Assembly: GCA_049642385.1 (NCBI GenBank)
Contig: JBAROU010000104.1
Span: forward strand, 1 to 12,645
Length of the DNA: 12,645 nt
Direction: 5' to 3'
From: JBAROU01 sp049642385
Lineage (GTDB): Bacteria; Chloroflexota; Dehalococcoidia; DSTF01; RBG-16-68-14
The notes under the pieces were generated by a model, which was not told the DNA's origin, searched no databases, and saw only the letters and a program-made list of their open reading frames with translations. This document shows, piece after piece, positions 6,876 through 12,645 of the stretch; positions within the stretch are counted from its first letter, which is position 1; every line of letters starts with the position of its first letter. Position numbers and translations under genes: made by a program.

Positions 6876-8153
6876 CTATCCTCCTCGCAGGGCCGCGGCC
6901 GTCGCGCCGACGTCGCGTCGATAGTGCATGCCCTCGAACCGAATGCGCTCCACGTTTCGATACGCCTTCTCGCTTGCGTCAGCCAGCGTAGCGCCCCTGG
7001 CAACGATGGTCAGCACGCGACCGCCCGCCGTGGCAAACGCGCCGTCGTCGCTGCGCCGCGTGCCAGCGTGAAAGACAAGCACGTCCCCGTCGAGATCGTC
7101 GAGCCCTTCGATCGGGAAGCCGGTCTCGTACGCGCCTGGGTAGCCGCCGGATGCGAGGACCACGCCAACGCACGCCTCGTCCGACCAACGCACCTCGATG
7201 TCCGAGAGGCGGTTGCTAGCCACCGCCCAGAGCACATCGAGCAGATCCGACTCCAGGCGCGGCAGGAGCACCTGCGCCTCGGGGTCGCCGAACCGGCAGT
7301 TGAACTCGATCACCTGCGGCCCGTCGCCCGTCACCATGATGCCCGGGTAGAGCACCCCGCGGTAGGGGCGACCTTCGTCCAGCATCGCTCGCACGGCGGT
7401 TTCAGTGACGGCGTTGCGTATGATCGTTGCCGTTGCGTCGTCTAGCCAACGGGCGGGGCTGTAGGCGCCCATTCCGCCTGTGTTTGGCCCCCGGTCGCCG
7501 TCGAAGACCGGCTTATGGTCGCAGGAGAAGGGCATGTGTGCGACGGTCTGCCCGTCGGCGAACGCGTGCGCGCTCGTTTCGCGCCCGAATAATCGCCGCT
7601 CGATGACGACGCGCTCGCCCGCCGAACCGAACCGTCGCTGCACCATGATCGCGTCCACGGCGTCGAGCGCCCCCTCGCGCGAGTGCGTGACGATCACTCC
7701 CTTACCCAACGCGAGGCCGTCCGCCTTGACGACGAGCGGCGCGTCCAGCTCTTCGACGTGGGCACGCGCCTTGTTTGCGTCGTCGAACACGGCGAAAGGC
7801 GCTGTCGGGATGCCGTGGCGCGCCATCAGCTCCTTCGCGAAGACCTTAGACGACTCGATCTCCGCCGCGGCCCGCGTCGGCCCGAAGGCGGCGATGCCCT
7901 CGACGGCGAGCCGGTCGACGAGCCCCGCGGCGAGCGGCTCTTCGCTGCCGACGATGACGAGGTCGATGCGCTGCTCGCGGCACGCGCGCCCGATAGCATC
8001 GTGGTCGTTCATGTCCAGCGCCAGGTTCGCGCCTAGGTCTGCTGTGCCGGAGTTGCCCGGCGCGGTGAAGAGGTCGCCCAGACGCGGCGACTGGCGCAGC
8101 TTCCAGGCGATCGTGTGTTCGCGGGCACCCGAGCCAATGATCAGGACGTTCAT
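6876..8153 (-). CDS. purD: Phosphoribosylamine-glycine ligase (GAR synthetase)
   Basis: PurD joins phosphoribosylamine and glycine with ATP in the second step of purine synthesis. The 425-residue ATP-grasp enzyme is full length and not fused to PurM or PurN. Motifs in order: GSGAREHTIAW (7-17) in the N-terminal domain, KADGLALGKG (143-152) as the ATP-grasp lysine loop, the family signature FDGDRGPNTGGMGAY (217-231), and VIEFNCRFGDPEAQ (281-294), which holds the metal and ATP ligands. The ATG overlaps the PIN-gene stop as ATGA, and the bases before it (GAGCCTTGGCCG) show no Shine-Dalgarno site, so translation probably depends on reinitiation after the PIN gene. The stop TAG is directly followed by the purE ATG. 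Confidence 0.95.
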   Translation of the reverse strand: MNVLIIGSGAREHTIAWKLRQSPRLGDLFTAPGNSGTADLGANLALDMNDHDAIGRACREQRIDLVIVGSEEPLAAGLVDRLAVEGIAAFGPTRAAAEIESSKVFAKELMARHGIPTAPFAVFDDANKARAHVEELDAPLVVKADGLALGKGVIVTHSREGALDAVDAIMVQRRFGSAGERVVIERRLFGRETSAHAFADGQTVAHMPFSCDHKPVFDGDRGPNTGGMGAYSPARWLDDATATIIRNAVTETAVRAMLDEGRPYRGVLYPGIMVTGDGPQVIEFNCRFGDPEAQVLLPRLESDLLDVLWAVASNRLSDIEVRWSDEACVGVVLASGGYPGAYETGFPIEGLDDLDGDVLVFHAGTRRSDDGAFATAGGRVLTIVARGATLADASEKAYRNVERIRFEGMHYRRDVGATAAALRGG

Positions 8154-8578
8154 CGGCCAAGGCTCGTGTGCTTCACCTGCGGCATCTCTTGCTGGACAGT
8201 CTTGTAAAGCGGCCGATCCCGAGTCCAGAGTTCACAGCCTTCTTGCTCTGCCACCGCGAGATAATGGGCATCGTAGGCTCGGTCGTGACCGAAGCGAGTT
8301 GCAAGCTGATATGCGCGTCGATAAATGCTGACGTTGTCAATGCGCCGGATGCCGAAGCGGAGCAACAAGCGTACCAGGCGCTCGGCGTCCGCCTCGTCTA
8401 GTGTGCCCTTGTGCACCTGGTGACGCAGGACAGAGACGACTTCTGAATAGAGCAACGCCGGCCCGACGAGCTCGATTCCCTCGTCTACCCAGCCATCAAA
8501 CAATTCGTAAACATGCGGATCCGCCTGTTGCGGGACCAACCAGGCAACAACGACACTTGCGTCAACGCAAACGGGCAC
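8150..8578 (-). CDS. PIN-domain protein, probable VapC-like toxin RNase
   Basis: PIN domains are metal-dependent RNases and, in toxin-antitoxin pairs, cut tRNA, rRNA or mRNA. The 142-residue protein has the four expected acidic residues: D6 (VDASVVVAW), E46 (LYSEVVSVL), D103 (YDAHYLAVA) and D120 (TRDRPLY). All active-site positions look intact, so it is not an obvious relic. A TTG at 8611 would extend it by 11 residues into the antitoxin gene. GTG at 8578 is preferred because PIN proteins normally begin right at this strand, four bases after the antitoxin stop. Upstream is an HTH protein typical of a partner antitoxin. Downstream its stop overlaps purD by 4 bp, unusual for a toxin gene. Confidence 0.85.
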   Translation of the reverse strand: MPVCVDASVVVAWLVPQQADPHVYELFDGWVDEGIELVGPALLYSEVVSVLRHQVHKGTLDEADAERLVRLLLRFGIRRIDNVSIYRRAYQLATRFGHDRAYDAHYLAVAEQEGCELWTRDRPLYKTVQQEMPQVKHTSLGR

Positions 8579-8582
8579 GGCT

Positions 8583-8945
8583 CTAGTGTAAGCCTGCGCG
8601 GGCTTCCTCAACCCAGCCAGTGATGTCCAGGTAGCCGTACTTCTGCCGCAGGGTTTCCCTGAGAGCCTTCAGTTCTTGAAGAAGTTCTTTTCTCTCTCTC
8701 ATAGCTGTCGTCTCCACATTCAGCCCGTGCTGGTCCTTGAAGTTTATGGCAGAGGTGCTTGGCACGAACCATTGTTGACCTACTCGGTAGCCTACTAGAG
8801 CGCCGTCTCGCAAGTACCTTCGGACTTGTTCGATGGAGCGTCCCAGGTATGTGGCTGTCTCGGCGACGGTGAGGTTTTGCTCCTCTGCTGAGGGCTTCTT
8901 CTCTAAAGGTTTGCCTCGTTTTCGGCGGATCTTATATTCGGTCAT
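8583..8945 (-). CDS. Excisionase/MerR-type HTH protein, probable antitoxin
   Basis: A 120-residue protein with a Lys/Arg-rich start (KIRRKRGKPLEKK), a helix-turn-helix of the excisionase type at 25-69 (LTVAETATYLGRSIEQVRRYL, then a wing GYRVGQQWFVPSTSAI), and a charged helical tail (82-103, ERKELLQELKALRETL) ending YGYLDITGWVEEA. Such tails wrap the partner toxin in PIN-linked antitoxins. The ATG at 8945 has no Shine-Dalgarno site and would be only about 12 bases from the predicted transcript start, so initiation is probably nearly leaderless. The DNA is visibly less GC-rich than the pur genes, which fits acquisition by transfer. An accessory regulator unrelated to the toxin is the alternative. 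Confidence 0.78.
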   Translation of the reverse strand: MTEYKIRRKRGKPLEKKPSAEEQNLTVAETATYLGRSIEQVRRYLRDGALVGYRVGQQWFVPSTSAINFKDQHGLNVETTAMRERKELLQELKALRETLRQKYGYLDITGWVEEARAGLH

Positions 8946-8947
8946 TT

Positions 8948-8964
8948 TGTTGTTGACGACAACA
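8948..8964. promoter_or_regulatory. Palindromic operator candidate of the toxin-antitoxin promoter
   Basis: TGTTGT and ACAACA are perfect inverted copies around a five-base TGACG spacer. The site lies between the -10 box and the antitoxin ATG, over the predicted transcript start. This is a usual place for autorepression by an antitoxin or toxin-antitoxin complex. Confidence 0.55.
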
Positions 8965-8992
8965 TCTTATCACTCCCTCTCTCTCTTGTAAA
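8964..8992 (-). promoter_or_regulatory. Promoter of the toxin-antitoxin/purine transcription unit
   Basis: Read on the minus strand, TTTACA (8987-8992) and TAAGAT (8964-8969) are separated by 17 bases, so both boxes and spacing fit sigma70. Transcription would start near 8957. The leader is too short to hold a purine riboswitch. The spacer contains five AG repeats. No comparable promoter was found further down the unit. Confidence 0.6.
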
Positions 8993-9029
8993 GGGGGTGG
9001 CGTTGCAGGCTTAGGCGCGTTGGGGACTA

Positions 9030-9038
9030 TGTTATTCT
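9030..9038 (+). promoter_or_regulatory. Possible extended -10 promoter of hflX
   Basis: TG-T-TATTCT forms an extended -10 element (TG at 9030-9031, hexamer 9033-9038). A -35 box is weak: TTGCAG at 9003 is too far away. The predicted start near 9045 falls at the hflX ribosome site, leaving a very short leader. Confidence 0.35.
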
Positions 9039-9044
9039 GTTAAC

Positions 9045-9051
9045 GGGGGTG
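9045..9051 (+). promoter_or_regulatory. Shine-Dalgarno sequence placing the hflX start at ATC
   Basis: GGGGGTG can pair along its full length with the anti-Shine-Dalgarno CACCUCC, with one G-U wobble. It lies 8 bases before the ATC at 9060, a normal spacing, but only 1 base before the out-of-frame ATG at 9053. Confidence 0.5.
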
Positions 9052-9059
9052 AATGCTCC

Positions 9060-10274
9060 ATCGTAAAGCAGCTCCATAGTACGCGCGCCGAGGCCGAGCG
9101 GGCCTTCCTGGTTGCCGTCAACACGGGGCGCAACGGCGCGGCGGCCATCGACCCGGAGAGCTCGCTCGACGAACTCAGCCAGCTCGTCCGGACATCGGGC
9201 GGCAGAGTTGTTGGCCGCGCCGTCCAGAAGCTGGCGTCTCCCCATCCCGCGTCCTACATCGGTAAGGGCAAACTCGATGAGATCGTCGCGCAGGGCACCA
9301 CGACGGACTACACGCTGGTCGTGTTCGACGACGAGCTGTCGCCCTCACAGCAGCGTAACCTCGAGAAGGCGCTGAAGGTGAAGGTGCTCGACCGCACCGC
9401 GCTCATCCTCGATATCTTCGCTATGCGTGCCCATACGCGTGAGGGCCGCCTGCAGGTCGACCTCGCGCAGTCCGAGTACCTGCTGCCGCGTCTCGCCGGT
9501 CAGTGGAGCCACCTCGAGCGCTTGGGCGGTAGCGGTCGCCAGGGCTCCATTGGCGTGCGCGGGCCCGGTGAAACGCAGCTTGAGACCGACCGCCGCCTCG
9601 TGCGCACGAAGATCTCCAAGCTAAAGAGCGAGATCGAACGCGTACGCCAGCAGCGGTCGTTGTACCGGCGACGACGCGCCCGCGCCGGCGTGCCCGTCGT
9701 CGCGCTCGTCGGCTACACCAACGCGGGCAAGAGCACGCTCATGCGCGCGCTTACCCGCGCCGACGTCCTCGTGGAGAACCAGCTCTTCGCCACCCTCGAC
9801 CCGATCACGCGTCGCGTGCGGCTACCCAGCGGCCGCACGGTGTTGCTGACCGACACGGTGGGGTTCATCCAGAAGCTCCCGACGCAGCTCGTCGCCGCGT
9901 TTCGGGCGACGCTGGAGGAGCTGGCCGAAGCCGAGCTGCTCTTGCACGTCGTCGACATCACGCACCCGAACGCGGCGCAGCAGAGCCAGACGGTCGACGA
10001 TACCCTGGCCGAGCTGGGCCTGGAGAGCAGTCCCCGTGTCACGGCGCTGAACAAGATCGATCAGCTCACTCGCGAGAACGGCGAGCCGATTGCCTGCATC
10101 GATGAGCTGGCAGAATACGAGCCTGCGCTGGCCGAAGATGGGCCGGATGCCGTCCTCGTCTCGGCCGAGCGCGGGTGGGGGCTCGATGGCCTGCTCGATC
10201 GCATCGATGCGGCTCTAGCCGAACGCGCAAACGCGCACAGGCCCGAACCCGCCCCGCTCAGAGCCAGAGGCTAG
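9060..10274 (+). CDS. hflX: Ribosome-associated GTPase HflX, probable ATC start
   Basis: HflX binds the 50S subunit and splits stalled ribosomes using ATP and GTP. From the ATC the product has 404 residues. The N-terminal family region LHSTRAEAERAFLVAV and the glycine-rich linker segment (GSGRQGSIGVRGPGETQLETD) precede a G domain with G1 GYTNAGKST (218-226), G3 DTVGF (265-269), G4 NKID (331-334) and G5 SAERG (368-372). Conserved HflX sequence is readable from about 9072, but the frame has no ATG, GTG or TTG between the stop at 9012 and the GTG at 9321. That GTG would remove most of the N-terminal domain. ATC at 9060 has the right spacing from GGGGGTG. A sequencing error or a genuine non-canonical start are both possible. 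It is transcribed divergently from the toxin-antitoxin/pur unit. Confidence 0.88.
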   Translation: MVKQLHSTRAEAERAFLVAVNTGRNGAAAIDPESSLDELSQLVRTSGGRVVGRAVQKLASPHPASYIGKGKLDEIVAQGTTTDYTLVVFDDELSPSQQRNLEKALKVKVLDRTALILDIFAMRAHTREGRLQVDLAQSEYLLPRLAGQWSHLERLGGSGRQGSIGVRGPGETQLETDRRLVRTKISKLKSEIERVRQQRSLYRRRRARAGVPVVALVGYTNAGKSTLMRALTRADVLVENQLFATLDPITRRVRLPSGRTVLLTDTVGFIQKLPTQLVAAFRATLEELAEAELLLHVVDITHPNAAQQSQTVDDTLAELGLESSPRVTALNKIDQLTRENGEPIACIDELAEYEPALAEDGPDAVLVSAERGWGLDGLLDRIDAALAERANAHRPEPAPLRARG

Positions 10275-10368
10275 CGCGCCCCCTGCGCACAGCCAGCATT
10301 TCTCGATCTCTTTCGCGTGACCGCCGTAGTGCGTCTCGGCCTTATAGCCGCAGCCTGTCCCACCGAAG

Positions 10369-10388
10369 CTGAGGGCGTCAACCCTCAG
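10369..10388. terminator. Possible weak terminator between convergent hflX and esterase genes
   Basis: CTGAGGG pairs with CCCTCAG around a six-base loop. The stem spans the esterase stop codon. Neither side has a proper T run (AGCCTCTTCTCC on the plus strand), so intrinsic termination would be weak. The rest of the 10275-10377 gap shows nothing clear. Confidence 0.3.
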
Positions 10389-11538
10389 AGCCTCTTCTCC
10401 TCGCGTACCAGGCCGCGCCGCTCAGCGCGACAGTCCCCAAAGCCGCAGCGGCGACGACACCGCTAAGAAAGCCGACACTGGTGCCCGGTGGCCCGCTCGA
10501 CTCCACCCGGGGGCGTGCTACCTGCGGCAGCTCTGCGCTGCCGCCGACAGTGAGGAGCGTGTGTGCCTGGAAGAACTCCCAGATCAGGTCGTTGGTGTTG
10601 ACCACGCTCGGCCACACGTGCCCCCCGCCGTCAATGGCGTAGAGCTCTACAGTCGCGCCTAGCTGGCAGTCCTGGTAGCTCACCAGTCGCACCTGGCCTG
10701 CCACTTGCTCCTCCTGCCGCCCGCCGGTGCAGCCGTTGTGCGCCGCCCAGTCCGATATCACGTCCTCGTCCGGCGTCGTGTTATCGATAGGCAGCCGGAA
10801 CCAGATCCCACCAAATGCTGGGCTAGGACCGCCGTTGAACGGGATGACCATGTCGCTGGTGCCATGGAAGGCAATGAGGGGGACCGGGCGCGTGTCCGGG
10901 CAGTCCTCCTCCGTGTAGACATCACGGAAGAGCGGTGGGTAGTAAGCTCCCGCCACCGGCGCGACGGCCGCGATGCGGATGGAGAGCGAGCAGGCGAGAC
11001 GGACCGACATCAGGGCACCATTAGACATACCCGTCGAGTAGGTGCGCTCTGTCGCAATGCAAAGCTGCGAGTCGAGTGAAGCGAGCAGCTGGTCGGTGAA
11101 CGCGACATCGTCCACGTCTGGCGAAGGAGCTTGAACATTGTTCCAGCGCTGGTTGATCCCCTGCGGATACACCACAATGAATCCACCGCCGGGCTGGTCC
11201 GCCGTCAGCGACATACCGCTGTAGGCCTGTTGCGCGGCGGCCGAGCTGCCCAGCCCGTGGAAGTTCAACACGAGCGCTGTAGGGTCGGCGCCGGTGTACG
11301 AGGGCGGGACGTGCAGGATGTAGTCTCTCGTCAGCCCGTCGGCCGTGACGATCGTCTGGTTAATGCTGCCCGCGGCGTGGGGGCGGGGAGGAGCGCAGCC
11401 AGGCGAGTTATCTGCGTGCGGCTCCAGGAGAGCAGCCGCACCGGACGAAGTGAGGTCGGCGGCTGTGGCGACATGAGCCGACGGCCATACAAGTGTGGCT
11501 GTCGCAAGCCCCACTACCCACAAGATCAATAAGCGCAC
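10378..11538 (-). CDS. Exported PHB-depolymerase/feruloyl-esterase-like hydrolase with C-terminal membrane anchor
   Basis: An alpha/beta-hydrolase of the LpqC/poly(3-hydroxybutyrate) depolymerase group, 386 residues. GTG at 11538 is preferred over GTG at 11550 because a GGTGGGGG site sits five bases before it and it gives a clean signal peptide (RLLILWVVGLATATLVW, cleavage near AHVATA-ADL). The fold shows LNFHGLGSS (91-99) as oxyanion loop, nucleophile S172 in TGMSNGA, D229 in HGTSDMVIPF and H307 in GGGHVWP. Six cysteines after the signal peptide could form disulfides. The C terminus adds a Pro/Gly/Ser linker, one hydrophobic helix (356-378) and YARRRGSEG, which would hold the enzyme on the outer face of the membrane. 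There is no LPXTG motif. The substrate is an ester; which one cannot be told. An imperfect inverted repeat (ACGCT/AGCGT, 11560-11575) precedes it, with no clear promoter. Confidence 0.82.
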   Translation of the reverse strand: MRLLILWVVGLATATLVWPSAHVATAADLTSSGAAALLEPHADNSPGCAPPRPHAAGSINQTIVTADGLTRDYILHVPPSYTGADPTALVLNFHGLGSSAAAQQAYSGMSLTADQPGGGFIVVYPQGINQRWNNVQAPSPDVDDVAFTDQLLASLDSQLCIATERTYSTGMSNGALMSVRLACSLSIRIAAVAPVAGAYYPPLFRDVYTEEDCPDTRPVPLIAFHGTSDMVIPFNGGPSPAFGGIWFRLPIDNTTPDEDVISDWAAHNGCTGGRQEEQVAGQVRLVSYQDCQLGATVELYAIDGGGHVWPSVVNTNDLIWEFFQAHTLLTVGGSAELPQVARPRVESSGPPGTSVGFLSGVVAAAALGTVALSGAAWYARRRGSEG

Positions 11539-11615
11539 GATTACCCCCACCGATGTTCAACGCTGTCGCTAGCGTCCCCCAAACGTACCAGGCAGGCGGC
11601 GATCGGGGCAAACGG

Positions 11616-12137
11616 CTAAGGCTGGCTGGCCAGCAGGAGCGCAGTCTCCGCGACGCGCCGGCCGAGCTCGCGTGCCTGCTCACGATCGTCATCGGTGACT
11701 TCGCCATGCGCCGTAGCGCCGTAGTACGAGCCCGAATGGCGCATCCGGTCGCTCCAGGGTAGTCCTACGAACACCATCCCGTGTGCCAGTATCAAATGCA
11801 TGAGTTGGACCAACGTCGCTTCTGTGCCGCCGGAGCGGGACCAGCCCGCGGTGAAACAGGCGCCCACCTTGCCCGCCAGGTCGCCGGTCTCCCACAAGTC
11901 CCCGCTGTAGTCCATCCACTCCTTGAGCTTGCCCGTCATGCCGCTCCAGTTGGGCGAACCGAGGATCAACGCGTCGATCTCTAGCAGCTCCCTCTGGTGA
12001 GCTTCATCGATGCGGCGGTACCGCAGGTCGACGCCGCTCACGCCCTGCACACCCTCGCCGACGGCCTGCGCGAGCTGCTCGGTCAGGCCTCCGCGCGAAT
12101 CGAACAAGAGGAGGACAGTCGTGGGTTGGTCGGTCAT
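11616..12137 (-). CDS. WrbA-like flavodoxin-fold NAD(P)H:quinone oxidoreductase
   Basis: A 173-residue flavodoxin-fold protein expected to bind FMN and reduce quinones by two electrons. The phosphate-binding loop is DSRGGLTEQLAQAV (13-26). The WrbA-type centre is ALILGSPNWSGMTGKLKEWMD (56-76), followed by GDLWETGDLAGKVGACF and LAHGMVFVGLPW. The later segment SGSYYGATAHGE fits the WrbA loop near the isoalloxazine ring. ATG at 12137 is chosen over the TTG at 12155 because the first beta strand begins shortly after it; its ribosome site is weak. It is somewhat shorter than E. coli WrbA (198 residues). It may protect against quinone stress, but the neighbours do not test that. Confidence 0.82.
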   Translation of the reverse strand: MTDQPTTVLLLFDSRGGLTEQLAQAVGEGVQGVSGVDLRYRRIDEAHQRELLEIDALILGSPNWSGMTGKLKEWMDYSGDLWETGDLAGKVGACFTAGWSRSGGTEATLVQLMHLILAHGMVFVGLPWSDRMRHSGSYYGATAHGEVTDDDREQARELGRRVAETALLLASQP

Positions 12138-12156
12138 GTCGCTTCGCCGCCACAAG

Positions 12157-12174
12157 CGCCCTCCGTAGAGGGCG
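12157..12174. other. Hairpin between the zinc-ribbon and WrbA-like genes
   Basis: CGCCCTC pairs perfectly with GAGGGCG around a CGTA loop in the 54-base gap. No T run follows on either strand, so it is a weak terminator or an mRNA processing/stability element at best. Confidence 0.3.
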
Positions 12175-12191
12175 TCGATTCGGCCGCTCCC

Positions 12192-12644
12192 TTAGTCTCC
12201 CAAGAGGGTCTTGTAGCCCAGTCCGACGATCGCTTCTGTGTACTCGCCACGCCAGCCGGGATCGGGGATGCGCTGGTTGTGCTCGCGGAACCAGCGGTGG
12301 TACGTCAGGTACTCCTCCTCCAGCCGCTTACGAGCCTCATCCTCGTCTGCGTAGACGTCAGGATCGAACTCATCGAGTCGTTTGTCGATGTCGTCCGGCG
12401 TTACGTCCAGGTCTTCCTGCCAGTACTCCGCGATGTAGTCCAGGCACTCTTCCAGATCCTTGCGGCAGTCGTTGAGCAGCGTCACCATCAGTGTCTCCTG
12501 GTCCACACGCCGCGTGCGCAAGCCCAGCTCTCGTGCGCAGCCCTCGCAGAGTACGACGAGCTTGCGGCTGTCGCACTCATCCTTGCGAGCGCAGAACTGG
12601 CACCGGGGGGCGTAGTCGACGGCCCACGGTTCACGAGTGTATCC
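12192..12644 (-). CDS. Unrecognised zinc-ribbon protein, C-terminal part (5' end outside window)
   Basis: The frame is open to the window edge, so the TTG at 12521 is not the start; 150 residues are visible. The first part reads CQFCARKDEC and then VLCEGCAREL, a CxxC...CxxC arrangement with an extra Cys, which suggests a small zinc ribbon. A strongly acidic helical stretch follows (DCRKDLEECLDYIAEYWQED and DLDVTPDDIDKRLDEFDPD), then a charged region rich in Glu, Arg and Tyr, ending in WRGEYTEAIVGLGYKTLLGD. I do not recognise the family. The zinc ribbon plus acidic helices would fit a nucleic-acid- or protein-binding adaptor, but no catalytic motif is visible. It precedes the WrbA-like gene by 54 bases on the same strand. 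Confidence 0.6.
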   Translation of the reverse strand, partial: GYTREPWAVDYAPRCQFCARKDECDSRKLVVLCEGCARELGLRTRRVDQETLMVTLLNDCRKDLEECLDYIAEYWQEDLDVTPDDIDKRLDEFDPDVYADEDEARKRLEEEYLTYHRWFREHNQRIPDPGWRGEYTEAIVGLGYKTLLGD

Positions 12645-12645
12645 A

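Noticed and set aside
7480..8331. 283-codon open frame on the plus strand opposite purD and the PIN gene
   Set aside because: It crosses two clear genes on the other strand; low-complexity Ser/Ala/Arg composition is typical of antisense frames in GC-rich DNA.
8946..8957. Purine (guanine/adenine) riboswitch controlling the pur genes
   Set aside because: The predicted leader before the antitoxin ATG is only about 12 bases, and the 61-base gap before the cupin shows no purine-riboswitch-like junction.
9053..9079. Programmed +1 frameshift joining the ATG at 9053 to hflX
   Set aside because: The 8-codon ORF ends CCA TAG and could be followed by a +1 shift into hflX, but the tRNA re-pairing is poor, there is no slippery run, and the ATG is too close to the Shine-Dalgarno sequence. 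An ATC start at 9060 is simpler.
11560..11575. Inverted repeat ACGCT/AGCGT before the esterase as an operator or terminator
   Set aside because: Five-base arms in GC-rich DNA are expected by chance, there is no T run, and no promoter boxes align with it.

Overview
This is a GC-rich, tightly packed bacterial window. It is probably from a Chloroflexota-like or otherwise deep-branching monoderm lineage. That placement is an inference from PurS (the small subunit of a split FGAM synthase), the long-form PurC, the NuoG/R2-like neighbourhood and the exported esterase with a C-terminal anchor; there is no rRNA to confirm it. No tRNA, rRNA, CRISPR array, insertion sequence or transposase was seen. 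No gene-free stretch exceeds about 115 bases.

Left part, plus strand (1-2850): the 3' part of nuoG (respiratory complex I) ends at 1582. It is followed by a stand-alone diiron R2/ferritin-like protein with its own sigma70-type promoter, a strong ribosome binding site and a 10-bp stem terminator.

Centre, minus strand (8992 down to 2880): one apparently continuous transcription unit. It reads: excisionase-type HTH protein (probable antitoxin), PIN-domain RNase (probable toxin), purD, purE, a small cupin, purB, a polytopic membrane protein, purC, purS. Most junctions overlap by 4-17 bp or have zero spacing. The only good promoter found lies in front of the toxin-antitoxin pair, with a palindrome between its -10 box and the antitoxin ATG. 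The de novo purine genes therefore appear to sit downstream of a toxin-antitoxin promoter. The unit covers GARS (PurD), the carboxylation mutase (PurE), SAICAR synthetase (PurC), adenylosuccinate lyase (PurB) and the PurS part of FGAM synthase. purK, purQ, purL, purF, purM, purN and purH are not in the window.

Right part: hflX (ribosome-associated GTPase) runs divergently on the plus strand from the same intergenic region. It has no ATG, GTG or TTG upstream of its conserved N-terminal region and seems to start at an ATC placed correctly behind a Shine-Dalgarno sequence. Beyond it, on the minus strand, are an exported PHB-depolymerase/feruloyl-esterase-like hydrolase with a C-terminal membrane anchor, a WrbA-like flavodoxin-fold protein, and the 3' part of an unrecognised zinc-ribbon protein cut by the window edge.

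The points most worth a second look are the toxin-antitoxin pair leading the purine operon, the non-canonical hflX start, the membrane and cupin genes embedded among the pur genes, two junctions where a TAG stop is followed directly and in frame by the next start, and a PurE whose conserved loop histidine is alanine.
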